This document shows, in pieces, positions 57,201 through 64,000 of a DNA stretch of 64,000 nucleotides; the first letter of the stretch is position 1; each line of letters starts with the position of its first letter. Origin of the DNA: Ypsolopha sequella. Taxonomy: Eukaryota > Arthropoda > Insecta > Lepidoptera > Ypsolophidae. Below the pieces are notes generated by a model. It was not told the DNA's origin, ran no database searches, and saw only the letters and a program-made list of their open reading frames with translations. Both the position numbers and the translations under genes were made by a program. The DNA is taken from the NCBI GenBank assembly GCA_934047225.1, contig OW203986.1, positions 28,833,221-28,897,220 on the forward strand. The letters run 5' to 3'.

Positions 57201-59886
57201 TTCGTTCAGTGAATAATTGTGCGAGGTTTTAAAGTTCTTCACAGCGTCGCGAAAGCCGTGTGTGTCTTCGGTCTCGCGGGCACGTTCTCCGTCCTCGCAT
57301 GCTCGTTTTTCGGCCTCGCTAGCTTCGGGATATTGTCATTTCTATATTCAATTGAGAGGGATTGAGAGCACGTTTAAAATGTTTGTTTTGAAAAAAAATG
57401 TCATTTGTTTCCTGTAGGCCACGCGGCGAAGCCCTGGAAAGAAGCTAGTATTATAATAATCATTTAATGTACAAATATAATATATTTCTATTCGCCTGAC
57501 GACGACCCCACTGAGGGGTCGAAATAAGTATAGCGCCTATAACTTTTTTTTTTGTTTATATTTATGTAAAATACAAATTTAGAATAATAAAAAGCCCTTA
57601 ATTAATAAAAAATATTTTATTTACATACTTAAGTCGATAATAAAATGCTAAAATTTAACTTAACTAGCTCAATCACAGTAAATATCCATCCATCCATCAG
57701 CCTGTCTTTAATAATTTAACTTAACTAGCTCAATCACAGTAAATATCCATCCATCCATCAGCCTGTCTTTAATAATTTAACTTAACTAGCTCAATCACAG
57801 TAAATATCCATCCATCCATCAGCCTGTCTTTAATAATTTTTTGTATTGTTATTTACCGTGATAGAGGCCATAGTAATACGCATTTTAACTGGCTACCCAT
57901 AATGGCTGAAGCTGTAGATCCATGTGACAGGACGGACGGACGAACAGACAGACAACGGAGGCGTAGTAATACGGTCCTGTATGGCACCCTTCGGGTATAC
58001 GGAACTCTAAAAATAATAAGACAAGAGCTTCTGATAGCGATATACGTACTTTCTCGGTCAAAAACTAAGTCGTAAAAAAATGTGACCCTGACCCAGATTT
58101 TGTGCCTTTAAAAGCAGTTTCTACAGTTTCTTGATTAACCTAATTTAACGTATTTTCTAGACAATCCAGTACTGTGCACACGGCAAGGTGGCTGCTAAGG
58201 AGGTGCGCGAGTTGTCAGTGTTGAAGCACGGCAAGGTGCGTCCCGGCGAAACCGACCGATGGCGCGGGGAGGTGAGTAACTAAACTAAGGAGAAGAGCGA
58301 GTTGTCAAAGCACGGCAAGGTGCATCCTATTCAGTCCAAATATTAGAAGATTAAAAAATACGATATGTAAGATTTCTCTTTTTTGTTGTAAAGTACCTAT
58401 AGACATTTTTTTCTCAGACGAGTACTCGTATTCCTAGTATTGCACCAGCATTAATTTACTGTCCTATTTATTGAAGGTGTTGTACGTGCCACCGCTGCCA
58501 CCTACCAACCTGCGCGGCTGTCATCTCATCTCAGTGCAGTACGATGTCTTTGTGAGTATTTTCGACCCAATTAACATTAATCCTCAATTTTTACTAAAAG
58601 TCTGTCGAGTGCATACTTTCGGTAATGTAGTATATAGAATGTGTCAGTAAAATATACTTCCTTCTTATATCTTGAATTAAAAGCACTTGTTTGCACAGTA
58701 GTTTCACTAATTGTTTATGTTTTTCTCCTAACTGGTTTCGGATTTTACATCATTTTCAAGGGATTTTATATCCCTAGGGATTAAATTGTGATGTTGAGGC
58801 GCCACCAGGCCATTAGCCTGCTCTTCAAACTAGGTTCTTAAAGTCTAGGAGGGCTTAACAAAAAAACACGTCATTTTATTGTGAAATAGTTATGCTGCTT
58901 CGTTATTTACATCTAGCTTCAGTTACATACGTCAACATCTAGCTTGCTACATTGTTACGTTACGTAAATATACGCATATTACGTTACGTAAATATACTGC
59001 ATTTGAAATGACAGACCGTTAACATGTTGTTTTCATGTCGCCAGACGACGTCTAACTTAGACTTGGCCTATTCTAAGTAAACGCAACAGCTATAGCTAGC
59101 CAAACGTGGACGTAAGTTAGTAAAACTAGATTTAAATAACGGAGAATCATAACAAAATTACGTGATTTTTGGCCGTAGCCCCAAATCTGTCGGTTGGTGA
59201 TCATTGAACCTTGTTCCTGATGCCTGGCCGGGTCTCCGTTATAGGTTCGGGCGGTTGATTGGATTTCACCTTGTATAATATATATTTTACCTCTCATTTT
59301 AATCGTCTATATATTGCTACATAAATTAAATACACCTTTAATCTAGTCCATGTACGTTTATTATTTTATTACGTATCTTTTTATTAGATTAAATTTAACG
59401 TGTAAAAAGTGTATTATATATATATACCTACTTTGCAAAATAAACTATTTGAATTTGAATCTACCTAAATGAAAATGAAATGAATTAAATCTGAATGAAA
59501 TTACACTTTTTCCTAAGTTTTTTTTTTCTTCTCATATTCTGCACATTGAAGGTTTCTGTTTATACAATTTAAATTTTATGACCCTAGATTAGCTAAAGTG
59601 AGATTGGAGATGCAAAAGAAAATCTTACCAGAATAACTTATCGAAACTCTGCTCAATTAAATGTCTAGAATTAATCTTAATCGTTCCAACAACGACTGCT
59701 ACCATGTTGTTTCAGTTCATAATCGAGCCGAAGAGCCTCGAGAAGGAGATAAAGCTACAGCTGCCGATCCTGCTCGGCACGTACCCGTTCCGCGACGAGC
59801 ACGACTCCGCGCCGCACCCCGCGACTCACTACCCCTCCACCCTGCCCATCTTCCGGCCCTGGCTGCACGAGAAGCCGCAGCACTGA
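39213..59886 (+). CDS. Arrestin domain-containing protein (alpha-arrestin/ARRDC), complete, 8 coding exons
   Basis: Exons 39213-39333, 40215-40331, 43273-43402, 45045-45132, 47088-47270, 58161-58271, 58477-58551 and 59716-59886; 331 residues, phases consistent. The N-terminal arrestin fold begins KLLKFLIVFDNTSLLYFPGQ. FHVVGEGVVRVGSGR, LSPGIHSFPFKLGLPLGLPS, HKNQQVFIVMNPIDLNLEPP, RGAYVPGESIAL and FIIEPKSLEKEIKLQLPILL follow in the usual order. Alpha-arrestins act as adaptors for receptor ubiquitination and endosomal sorting. The protein ends soon after the C-terminal arrestin fold, and I see no PPxY motif, unlike ARRDC3-type members. The start at 39213 is chosen because the arrestin similarity begins there; upstream in-frame codons from 39117 look untranslated. 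The 10.9-kb fifth intron holds an ABC transporter and a minisatellite. Confidence 0.93.
41339..41480. repeat. Dispersed repeat, copy 1 (pair with 48333-48476)
   Basis: Both contain TTTATAATGAATTGGGCCAA or its diverged form, a GTTATAATG-TTATAACATCGG palindrome, AGGTACTTATAAAA and GCAGT-TGGGAGTAGATAAAA, same orientation. Confidence 0.8.
42640..42755. repeat. Dispersed repeat related to 28610-28715
   Basis: AAATCGTCGGTGAAGC, GCACTTCACAGTCC and GGATTCGTGTCGTG match the tail of the SINE-like copy at 28475-28715 and the pieces at 34978-35070 and 4450-4515. Confidence 0.6.
43346..43497 (+). repeat. 61-bp tandem duplication of an arrestin-gene exon end plus splice donor
   Basis: The unit GTCCACTTTCC through GGCACTCCG and the donor GTAT recurs at 43346, 43407 and 43468 (last copy partial). 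Copy 1 is the genuine exon end (43402). Copy 2 keeps a donor (CTCTG then GTATGT) but is out of phase with the next exon because 61 is not a multiple of 3. Confidence 0.93.
43556..43813. mobile_element. Two tandem ~115-bp MITEs with GTACAGTGGAGACC termini
   Basis: Copy 1 (43556-43668) and copy 2 (43697-43813) each begin GTACAGTGGAGACC and end GGTCTCCACTGTAC. They are nearly identical throughout, same orientation, 28 bp apart. Confidence 0.9.
43942..44340 (-). mobile_element. Mariner-like transposase fragment
   Basis: An open frame of 132 codons with SRRSIHEIL-like (SRSIHEILHEHLRVRRL), RWVPQNRTAAQKQARVEWC and TGDESWIYQYDPETK. The last holds the first catalytic Asp of the mariner DD34D triad. 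The N-terminal DNA-binding region and the two later acidic residues are missing, so it cannot be active. In the arrestin-gene intron. Confidence 0.9.
44818..44982. repeat. Hairpin repeat upstream of the arrestin exon at 45045
   Basis: GGTTGCCAACTGGACTGGGT (44818) is mirrored by ACCCAGTTCAGTTGGCAAC (ending 44982); arms about 38 nt with few mismatches. Confidence 0.85.
45659..46272 (+). repeat. Dispersed repeat with internal ~218-bp tandem duplication
   Basis: Inverted homologue of 35665-36003. The block starting AGCCATTTCTCAAGTGACGT occurs at 45881 and 46099, each running through GAAATGGTTTTCGAATTA to the CTTAACATAATTT end. Confidence 0.85.
47695..47859. repeat. Hairpin MITE in the fifth arrestin-gene intron
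   Basis: GCGGGTCTACCGCGTAATTC (47695) pairs with GAATTGCGCGGTAGACCCGC (ending 47859), and pairing continues through ATCAACTTCAA/TTGATGTTGAT. Confidence 0.88.
48333..48476. repeat. Dispersed repeat, copy 2 (pair with 41339-41480)
   Basis: See 41339-41480. This copy has GTTATAATGTAACATAACAT followed by TATAACATCGG and ends GTGTGGGAGTAGATAAAA. Confidence 0.8.
48548..48850. repeat. Dispersed repeat, copy 2 (pair with 10258-10560)
   Basis: Same order of blocks as 10258-10560, ending with AGAAAAATTAAGAAAAATGT and a GTGTGAGTATGCATGCGTGA GT-rich end. Confidence 0.8.
48939..49235 (+). repeat. CCGGCCAAGTGCG-type dispersed repeat, plus orientation
   Basis: It begins AACCGGCCAAGTGCGAGTCG and contains TGTATGGGAGCCCCCTTAAA, GTTGTTATAGCGGCAAC and a GGACAGACAGACGGACAGCG run, ending GGGTACGGAACCCTAA. 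Confidence 0.92.
50041..50537. repeat. CTAGCTTTTGCCCG-type dispersed repeat
   Basis: It starts CTAGCTTTTGCCCGTGGCTT, contains GGGATAAAAAGTAGCCTATG and CAATCGGTTCAGTAGTTCCG, and ends CTTTCGCATTTATAATATTA. Longer relative of 32625-32815. Confidence 0.8.
51421..53724 (+). CDS. ABC half-transporter, ABCH/ABCG-like, 767 residues, uninterrupted
   Basis: The nucleotide-binding domain comes first. Walker A GASGCGKTT is at residues 76-84, Q-loop MPQE near 122-125, signature LSGGQQRR at 175-182, Walker B LLILDEP at 195-201, D-loop GVDP at 204-207 and H-loop His233 (TTHY). An ABC2-type membrane domain follows: one hydrophobic helix near residues 391-412, a large polar extracellular segment, then about five helices from ~570 to the end. 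NBD-first half-transporter order fits subfamilies G and H; the sequence resembles insect ABCH proteins, some of which export lipids to the cuticle. The substrate here is unknown. The coding region has no intron and lies sense within intron 5 of the arrestin gene. A second Met at codon 16 is an alternative start. AATAAA lies at 54378. Confidence 0.93.
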   Translation: MFITETLPPSYEESKMSQIQFSKPFDKSDGGILSKRQQAVCVRHAFKHYGSNKRPNHVFDNLNMTVAKGTIYGLLGASGCGKTTLLSCIVGRRKMNSGEIWVLGGKPGTKGSGVPGKRVGYMPQEIALYGEFTIKETMMYFGWIFGMETKEIINRLRFLLEFLDLPSQNRMVKNLSGGQQRRVSFAVALMHDPELLILDEPTVGVDPLLRQSIWAHLVRITSSGDKTVIITTHYIEEARLAHTIGLMRSGRLLAEQSPQGLLTMYNCISLEDVFLKLSRKQVGQTNPVIELNVTVGALGLNKMLKREEAPYAVEDGNVRGLNFHQSKEVMFTDHNSVSNGDILGKMAAATESITSDCDDCGNCFQMTSRGKIKALIQKNFLRMWRNIGAMLFIFVLPVMQVILFCLAIGHDPSGLRLAIVNDDVDVTNGFCPYSNSCSMKNLSCRYLDHLKNQSIIKEYYVDLSSAINAVKEGEAWGAIYFNENYTVSLVARLALADTADDETIESSEVQVWLDMSNQQIGLMLNRDIQFSYRDFAKDLLKTCNYNPKAGDIPIDFMEPIYGDNNPSFTDFVAPGVILTIVFFLAVALTSSSLIVERTEGLLDRSWVAGVSPGEILLSHVVTQFVVMCGQTALVLVFMILVFGVKCNGNIAFVVLMTLLQGLCGMCFGFVISAACELERNAIQLALGSFYPTLLLSGIIWPIEGMPWILRYVSTCLPLTLATSSLRSILTRGWPITDPEVYIGFVSTLIWITLFLMFTVIILRFKRG
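54783..55030 (+). repeat. CCGGCCAAGTGCG-type dispersed repeat, plus orientation, shortened
   Basis: Same block order as 48939-49235 but lacking the TTTATTTTATTCTG stretch and the full 3' GGGTACGG end; ends GGTTACGGAACCTTAA. Confidence 0.92.
55206..56800. repeat. 26-bp minisatellite, about 60 units, with higher-order periodicity
   Basis: The unit is CCATATGAACGATGTCTCCC followed by AAGTGA. A variant trio (GTAACCATTATGAACG, then CTCCTAAG, then TGCCATGTAACC) recurs with its first member at 55521, 55808, 56069, 56356 and 56617, that is at 287, 261, 287 and 261 bp. The array therefore has an approximately 548-bp higher-order unit. The long minus-strand ORFs across it arise because the unit has no stop in any of three frames; they are not genes. 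Confidence 0.97.
57652..57837. repeat. Three perfect 61-bp tandem repeats
   Basis: Units start at 57652, 57713 and 57774 (AATTTAACTTAACTAGCTCA to CAGCCTGTCTTTAAT). Near identity suggests recent expansion. Confidence 0.95.
57880..58016 (+). repeat. Partial, diverged CCGGCCAAGTGCG-type repeat (3' part)
   Basis: GACGGACGGACGAACAGACA, GGAGGCGTAGTAATACGGTC and CTTCGGGTATACGGAACTCT correspond to the 3' end of the copy at 48939-49235. Confidence 0.7.
58298..58333 (+). repeat. Partial copy of arrestin exon 58161-58271 just past its donor
   Basis: GCGAGTTGTC then AAAGCACGGCAAGGTGCATCC repeats the exon's GCGAGTTGTC, AAGCACGGCAAGGTGCGTCC (58208-58245) with an internal 6-bp gap, 26 bp downstream of the splice donor. 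Confidence 0.85.
59217..59462. repeat. Dispersed repeat, copy 2 (pair with 34721-34975)
   Basis: See 34721-34975; ends CAAAATAAACTATTTGAATT. Confidence 0.8.
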
Positions 59887-59989
59887 GCGACGTGGACGAA
59901 TATCGCCTTTACGTGCTCTTACGTAAGAGCTGTTGTCGTATAACGCGACGCCGATGTGCTCACAGTGTTCCCGTTTGTAGGAGACATTA

Positions 59990-60149
59990 GTGTCGATTCG
60001 GTGTAATACGATTTAACTTATTTGACAGGACTAACCTTATTTTAAGATTCCTGTCTTTGTCTTTTCGATACAGAAAGAAAAAGACGGAACGCTTAGATTA
60101 AGTTTAGTCCTGTCAAATAAGTAAAATCGTGTTAGACCGAATCGACACC
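59990..60149. repeat. Hairpin MITE after the arrestin gene
   Basis: TGTCGATTCGGTGTAATACG (59991) and ATTTGACAGGACTAA on the left are mirrored by TTAGTCCTGTCAAATAAGTA and CGAATCGACAC on the right. It lies about 100 bp after the stop, so probably in the 3' UTR. Confidence 0.88.
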
Positions 60150-61091
60150 ATTGTGACGTCACAAGTTCTCATAAAAAGGAAATAATACAGCTTAGGCCAG
60201 CACAGAAAGCGTGCGCATTGCCGTAGCCAGGGTCTTATCACAGGCGGGGGGGGCAGGCAGGGCCTTTTAAGGGTCAGTCTGACACAAAATTGGTCTGTGA
60301 CTAACTTCACGCACGCCTTCTGTTCTGTTCTGGTCCAAAATGTTAGATTCTTTCCACGAAAGAAGTCCCGCGAAATAAGGCAATTTCGTATTTATTCATT
60401 GACAATAAGTACCTTCTTTCGAGAAAAGAACTTTATTCACCGACACTCTTGTATGGTTGACTATTATGAAATGGTAAGCACGTGAGCAAAAAAATCTTCT
60501 TGCTAATCCGACTGGGGATTGTCACGCCACTCTGATTGGCAATTTGGTTTTAATAAAACCTTTTAATCTTGTTTTTATATTTAGGGTTCATATTAAGTTC
60601 TATCGGCGATAGTTCCGCTGACCTACTTTACGCTCGTACATTCCGCCATAAGCTACGGTATACCATTTTGTACAATTATAAATTTTAAGCGGATGTAGTA
60701 TGTTGCTGACTGTACAATCGAGATAAGAGCAAAAAGGGGTTAGTGCAACTTCATCCGCCAGTGTCAGTATTTAGGCTTTATAGTCAAGCTGCTTAGAGGT
60801 GTACTTTAAAATTACCGTTACCTGGCGGATAAAAGCACTAGGGATGAAGGTATACTAATACATGTTAGTCTAGGAGCCCTCAGGAATATTCAAAAAATCA
60901 TGTTTATCTTTAGTATATATTTTTTCTTTCTTAGTTGGCTTCATGAGCGCCGGCAGGGGCGTGCCAGTTGGTGGTGCATTTGAATATTTGAACCCTTGGG
61001 AATTCTGGTATCAACATGATACCTGTAAACTTACAGATCTAACATCTGTGTCTCAGTTGTATCTCTGGATGTGATTCTAACTAGATAACTA

Positions 61092-61230
61092 CCGTGTTAC
61101 TACAAAACGGTGTTTAACTTTAGACAGTGTTTAAATCTGTTGTTGTCGCCTTTTCTTTCATATTGCAAAAGAGTGACAGCAACAGATTTAAACACTGTCT
61201 AAAGTTAAACACCGTTTTGTAGTTACACCG
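61092..61230. repeat. Hairpin with ~42-nt perfect arms
   Basis: From 61101, TACAAAACGGTGTTTAACTT is mirrored by AAGTTAAACACCGTTTTGTA ending at 61221. Perfect pairing covers about 42 nt, with weaker pairing on both sides and a loop of about 25 nt. Confidence 0.93.
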
Positions 61231-62688
61231 CTAGTTATTAAAATTGTTTATTTTGTGGCATGGCATGGCACTAATAATATATGAAAAACTTAAGGCTTCT
61301 GCATCCCTTAGATGCCCATGGTTACTTAAATTGGTTTTAATTTTTTTATTTTGGTGTACTGTAAATTAAAATTTTTAGATAATCCAGGAGGCTCCTAGGC
61401 TCATATTTATTAGTAAACCCTGAGTTACCGTCATACCAAATTTAGTACTTTTATCTGCCAGGTATCGGTTATTCCACTAAGCCACGTCACTATTACAAGC
61501 ACTGACAAGTATGGTTAATTCAGTAATTTAGCCCTACTAGTGTTTTTACTATCTACCCTTGCACGATTGCATTATAGCATGTTTTTAAGACATTTTAGGA
61601 CTTTAGTGCCATTTTAAATAACATCCTAAATCTTATATTATTGTATTTTTATCATAGTTTTATAAGAAAAGAAGCTACTTATTTATATAAACTAAAGATG
61701 CTTATTATTCTAGGATTAGTTCTTACAAAGTTAATATTTTTGAAGGAAAAATGTACTTTAAATTGAATTTAATTTTGATTGTTTGACAATTTATTGAATG
61801 AAAACCCTACGGCTATCTGAATGTAATTCTGAAAGAATGTGCGTAAAAACTAACCTGTGATATTATATCAATCCGTCCAATTTACAATATTATACATACT
61901 ATTTTAATATTTCATTTGTTTTACTTTTAATAGCCTTTTATTTAATTAACAAGTGGTATTTCGTAACCAATACAAAATGACAATAAGTAAGACATGTTTG
62001 GTTTGTTGCTAAATTATTGTATTTGAGGTCAATAACAACAGTGGAAGATTATAAAAAAAAAACACTTGGAGAAATTTAAAAAGTATTAGTACTTTACAAT
62101 TAATTAACTATCCCGGTTCACGATTCGGTTTTGATATACATATTATCTAACACTGTTCGATGTCTGCCCCTACATTACATACACAATATACAATAGGTTT
62201 CGAGTATTCATTAGAACATTTTGAAACTCTTTATCACATCTTGAAAGTTCACAATTCATTTATATATTTTCAACTTTTATTTAGCTTAATAATAACACAT
62301 GTTTGGCCATATTTGAAATAGCGGAAGAAAGAATAGAAAATCGAGAGCAAACAATCATCAATGTAACCTGTTATTTACATGTAATCTGAGGAAAACAATT
62401 AATCAAGCTTTAACAATTACCTTTGCTTCTAGAAAGGTAGTGCCTTGTGCCCAATCGACAACACAAGTCCTTTTAACCCGTCTATTTTTCAGGGCTCGAT
62501 CGCGCTCAAATATTCAAATTTAAATATCAGCTCATTATTTTTCTTCAATTGTTATCGAAAATCAATAATTGAACGGGTTAAGCAGAATTAGATGCTTTCA
62601 ATTAGCCGACCACCAGTACAAAATAAGTAACAGCAAACTGCTTAGAACATCGAAATTATTTCGATGGCTTAGAATGAAAAACCCAACA

Positions 62689-62855
62689 TGGTAAACGTCA
62701 AGATGGCGGGATGACCTTTTAAAAATTAAAATATTTTAACTAGTATTTAATACCCATCATATAAAACTTTACGTCACATTATACGTAGTTAAAATATTTA
62801 CTGATTAAAAGATTTTCATTTATTCGAGGGGATCCCGCCATCTTGGCGTTCACTA
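62689..62855. repeat. Hairpin MITE
   Basis: TGGTAAACGTCAAGATGGCG and GGAT on the left pair with ATCCCGCCATCTTGGCGTTC on the right; the interior is AT-rich and partly complementary. Confidence 0.85.
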
Positions 62856-64000
62856 TACATGGGGGGTGGTCATGAGATCACTACAAACCATTATTTTCCA
62901 ACAAAAGCACCCACGATTCGGCGTTCGTTCCGTATTGAGCGTGACCGACCATGATGCGGGTCAAAATTGGTTCAATTCGCGTATCAACTTCATCAATGCA
63001 ATTTATTTATGATCAACATAACAAATTCAAACACCGCATCAAACTGCACGAACCGCTTCTGCCCATGAGCTGATACGACTTTATGCGATTGAACAATGTG
63101 TTATTGACAGCTGTCATTCGTGTAAACATTTTTTGCAAGATTTTAACAAGTTTTATTTAAGTGAGTACAATGTAGTTTAGGTTGCCAAGTTATATTTTAT
63201 GCCATATTCAAAACTTGATACATAGAAAAGGTAATTCCAAATTACAACCGAAATTCTCGTCAAAATTGTTCCGATTTGTTTTCTAAGCATGAAACGCGTA
63301 GACGCACTTTGTCGAAACGGAATTATCAAATCGCGTCAATAAATAAAGCCTCGGTCACGTATATTCACGAACAAAAGTCAAAAATCGTTGGAAAAAATTG
63401 GCTGCCTTCAGGCCACTACGAACGACCATGGTTATTAAAATTTCATTCAGGTGTGGTCATCAGATTAAACAAAATAAACACACTCAGCTATCGTGGGCAA
63501 GTCTGTTATGTAAATAAGCAGAATAAATCAACCACCATAAAACATACCATAGCGGTTTATAGTGGCCTGAAGTTAGCTGCACAATCACGTTTGACAGTCA
63601 ATTTTTCCCCACGATTTTTGACGTTTGTTGAGGGACATGACCGAATCGTGGGAGTTTATAGTGGAAAATAATAGTTTATTGTACCCATAAACTCTCAATT
63701 TGAAGTCCCTGCAATTTGAGAATAAATATAACTTTTTCCGCAATGGCTTTGATAACTATTAGATAGTACGAAAAGGCTTATGTAGGACTTGGAAAAAGCC
63801 GGAACTAATAATCAGTTGTTCCCTGACGATACCAGGACAAAACCGCGATATCTCCGCCATAAATGAACTGTCAGTCCCCTTTATCGAGCTGAAAAGATGC
63901 GCCGTATTTACAATGAGTTGACAACCCAAGCGCTGCAAGCCTACGCCATCTTGTTGGCAAGCGCTAGATGCAGACAGGAGAGCTGCGCCGTCCACTTGTC

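Larger units (their letters stand above)
54621..57580. mobile_element. Composite region bounded by ~110-bp inverted repeats, enclosing the minisatellite
   Basis: 54621-54735 (GTATTTTACATAAATATAAA, CGCTATAC, TTTCGACCCCTCAGTGGGGT, CAGGCGAATAGAAA) is closely mirrored by about 57464-57580. Inside lie a CCGGCCAAGTGCG repeat and the 26-bp minisatellite. A diverged single arm occurs near 42145-42210. It could be one large TIR element or two opposed insertions of the same repeat. Confidence 0.65.
59887..64000. other. Downstream region without a recognisable gene
   Basis: Holds the 3' UTR of the arrestin gene (first clear AATAAA at 60552), three hairpins (59990-60149, 61092-61230, 62689-62855) and AT-rich DNA. 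The 131-codon open stretch at 63276-63671 (+) has no recognisable domain, and its start resembles a repeat near 47975-48010. The last 200 bp look repeat-like but were not identified. Confidence 0.5.

Noticed and set aside
63276..63671. 131-codon ORF as a gene
   Set aside because: No recognisable domain, non-genic-looking composition, and its start is similar to repeat sequence near 47975-48010.

Overview
Nuclear DNA of an insect, most likely a moth or butterfly. It is AT-rich, its genes carry many small exons with GT-AG introns, and the introns are full of dispersed repeats of the kind I associate with Lepidoptera (an element beginning CCGGCCAAGTGCGAGTCGG, and CTAGCTTTTGCCCG-type elements). 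Species and chromosome cannot be told from the sequence.
Layout: (1) 1-17395 (+): 3' part of the gamma-secretase-activating protein / pigeon gene, 12 exons seen, 5' end outside the window. Its first visible exon lies in a 13-copy, 148-bp tandem array. (2) 19474-21493 (-): complete Rtf2 gene, convergent with GSAP. (3) 23212-23498 (+): small THAP-domain fragment. (4) 25305-26288 (+): complete endosulfine gene. (5) 27729-37455 (-): complete gamma-tubulin gene, 10 coding exons, convergent with endosulfine. (6) 39213-59886 (+): complete arrestin-domain protein gene, 8 coding exons. An intronless 767-codon ABCH-type ABC transporter (51421-53724) sits in its fifth intron beside a 26-bp minisatellite with higher-order periodicity. 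(7) 59887-64000: no recognisable gene.
Mobile DNA in introns: a TIR transposon with a decayed multicopy ORF (6662-8046), a 5'-truncated LINE with target-site duplication inside a foldback element (12408-14030), an RTE-like reverse transcriptase tail (15838-16135), a mariner transposase fragment (43942-44340), a hAT-like MITE (18254-18657) and many hairpin MITEs.
The genes are not a pathway, but several are cell-cycle or genome-maintenance housekeeping genes: gamma-tubulin (microtubule nucleation), endosulfine (PP2A-B55 inhibition in mitosis) and Rtf2 (replication forks).
The most unusual signal is recurrent. At five places in three genes, a coding exon's 3' end plus its 5' splice site has been tandemly duplicated into the following intron: GSAP twice, gamma-tubulin once in frame, the arrestin gene twice. 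Exon boundaries were set by eye from splice consensus, codon phase and recalled family conservation; no search was run.
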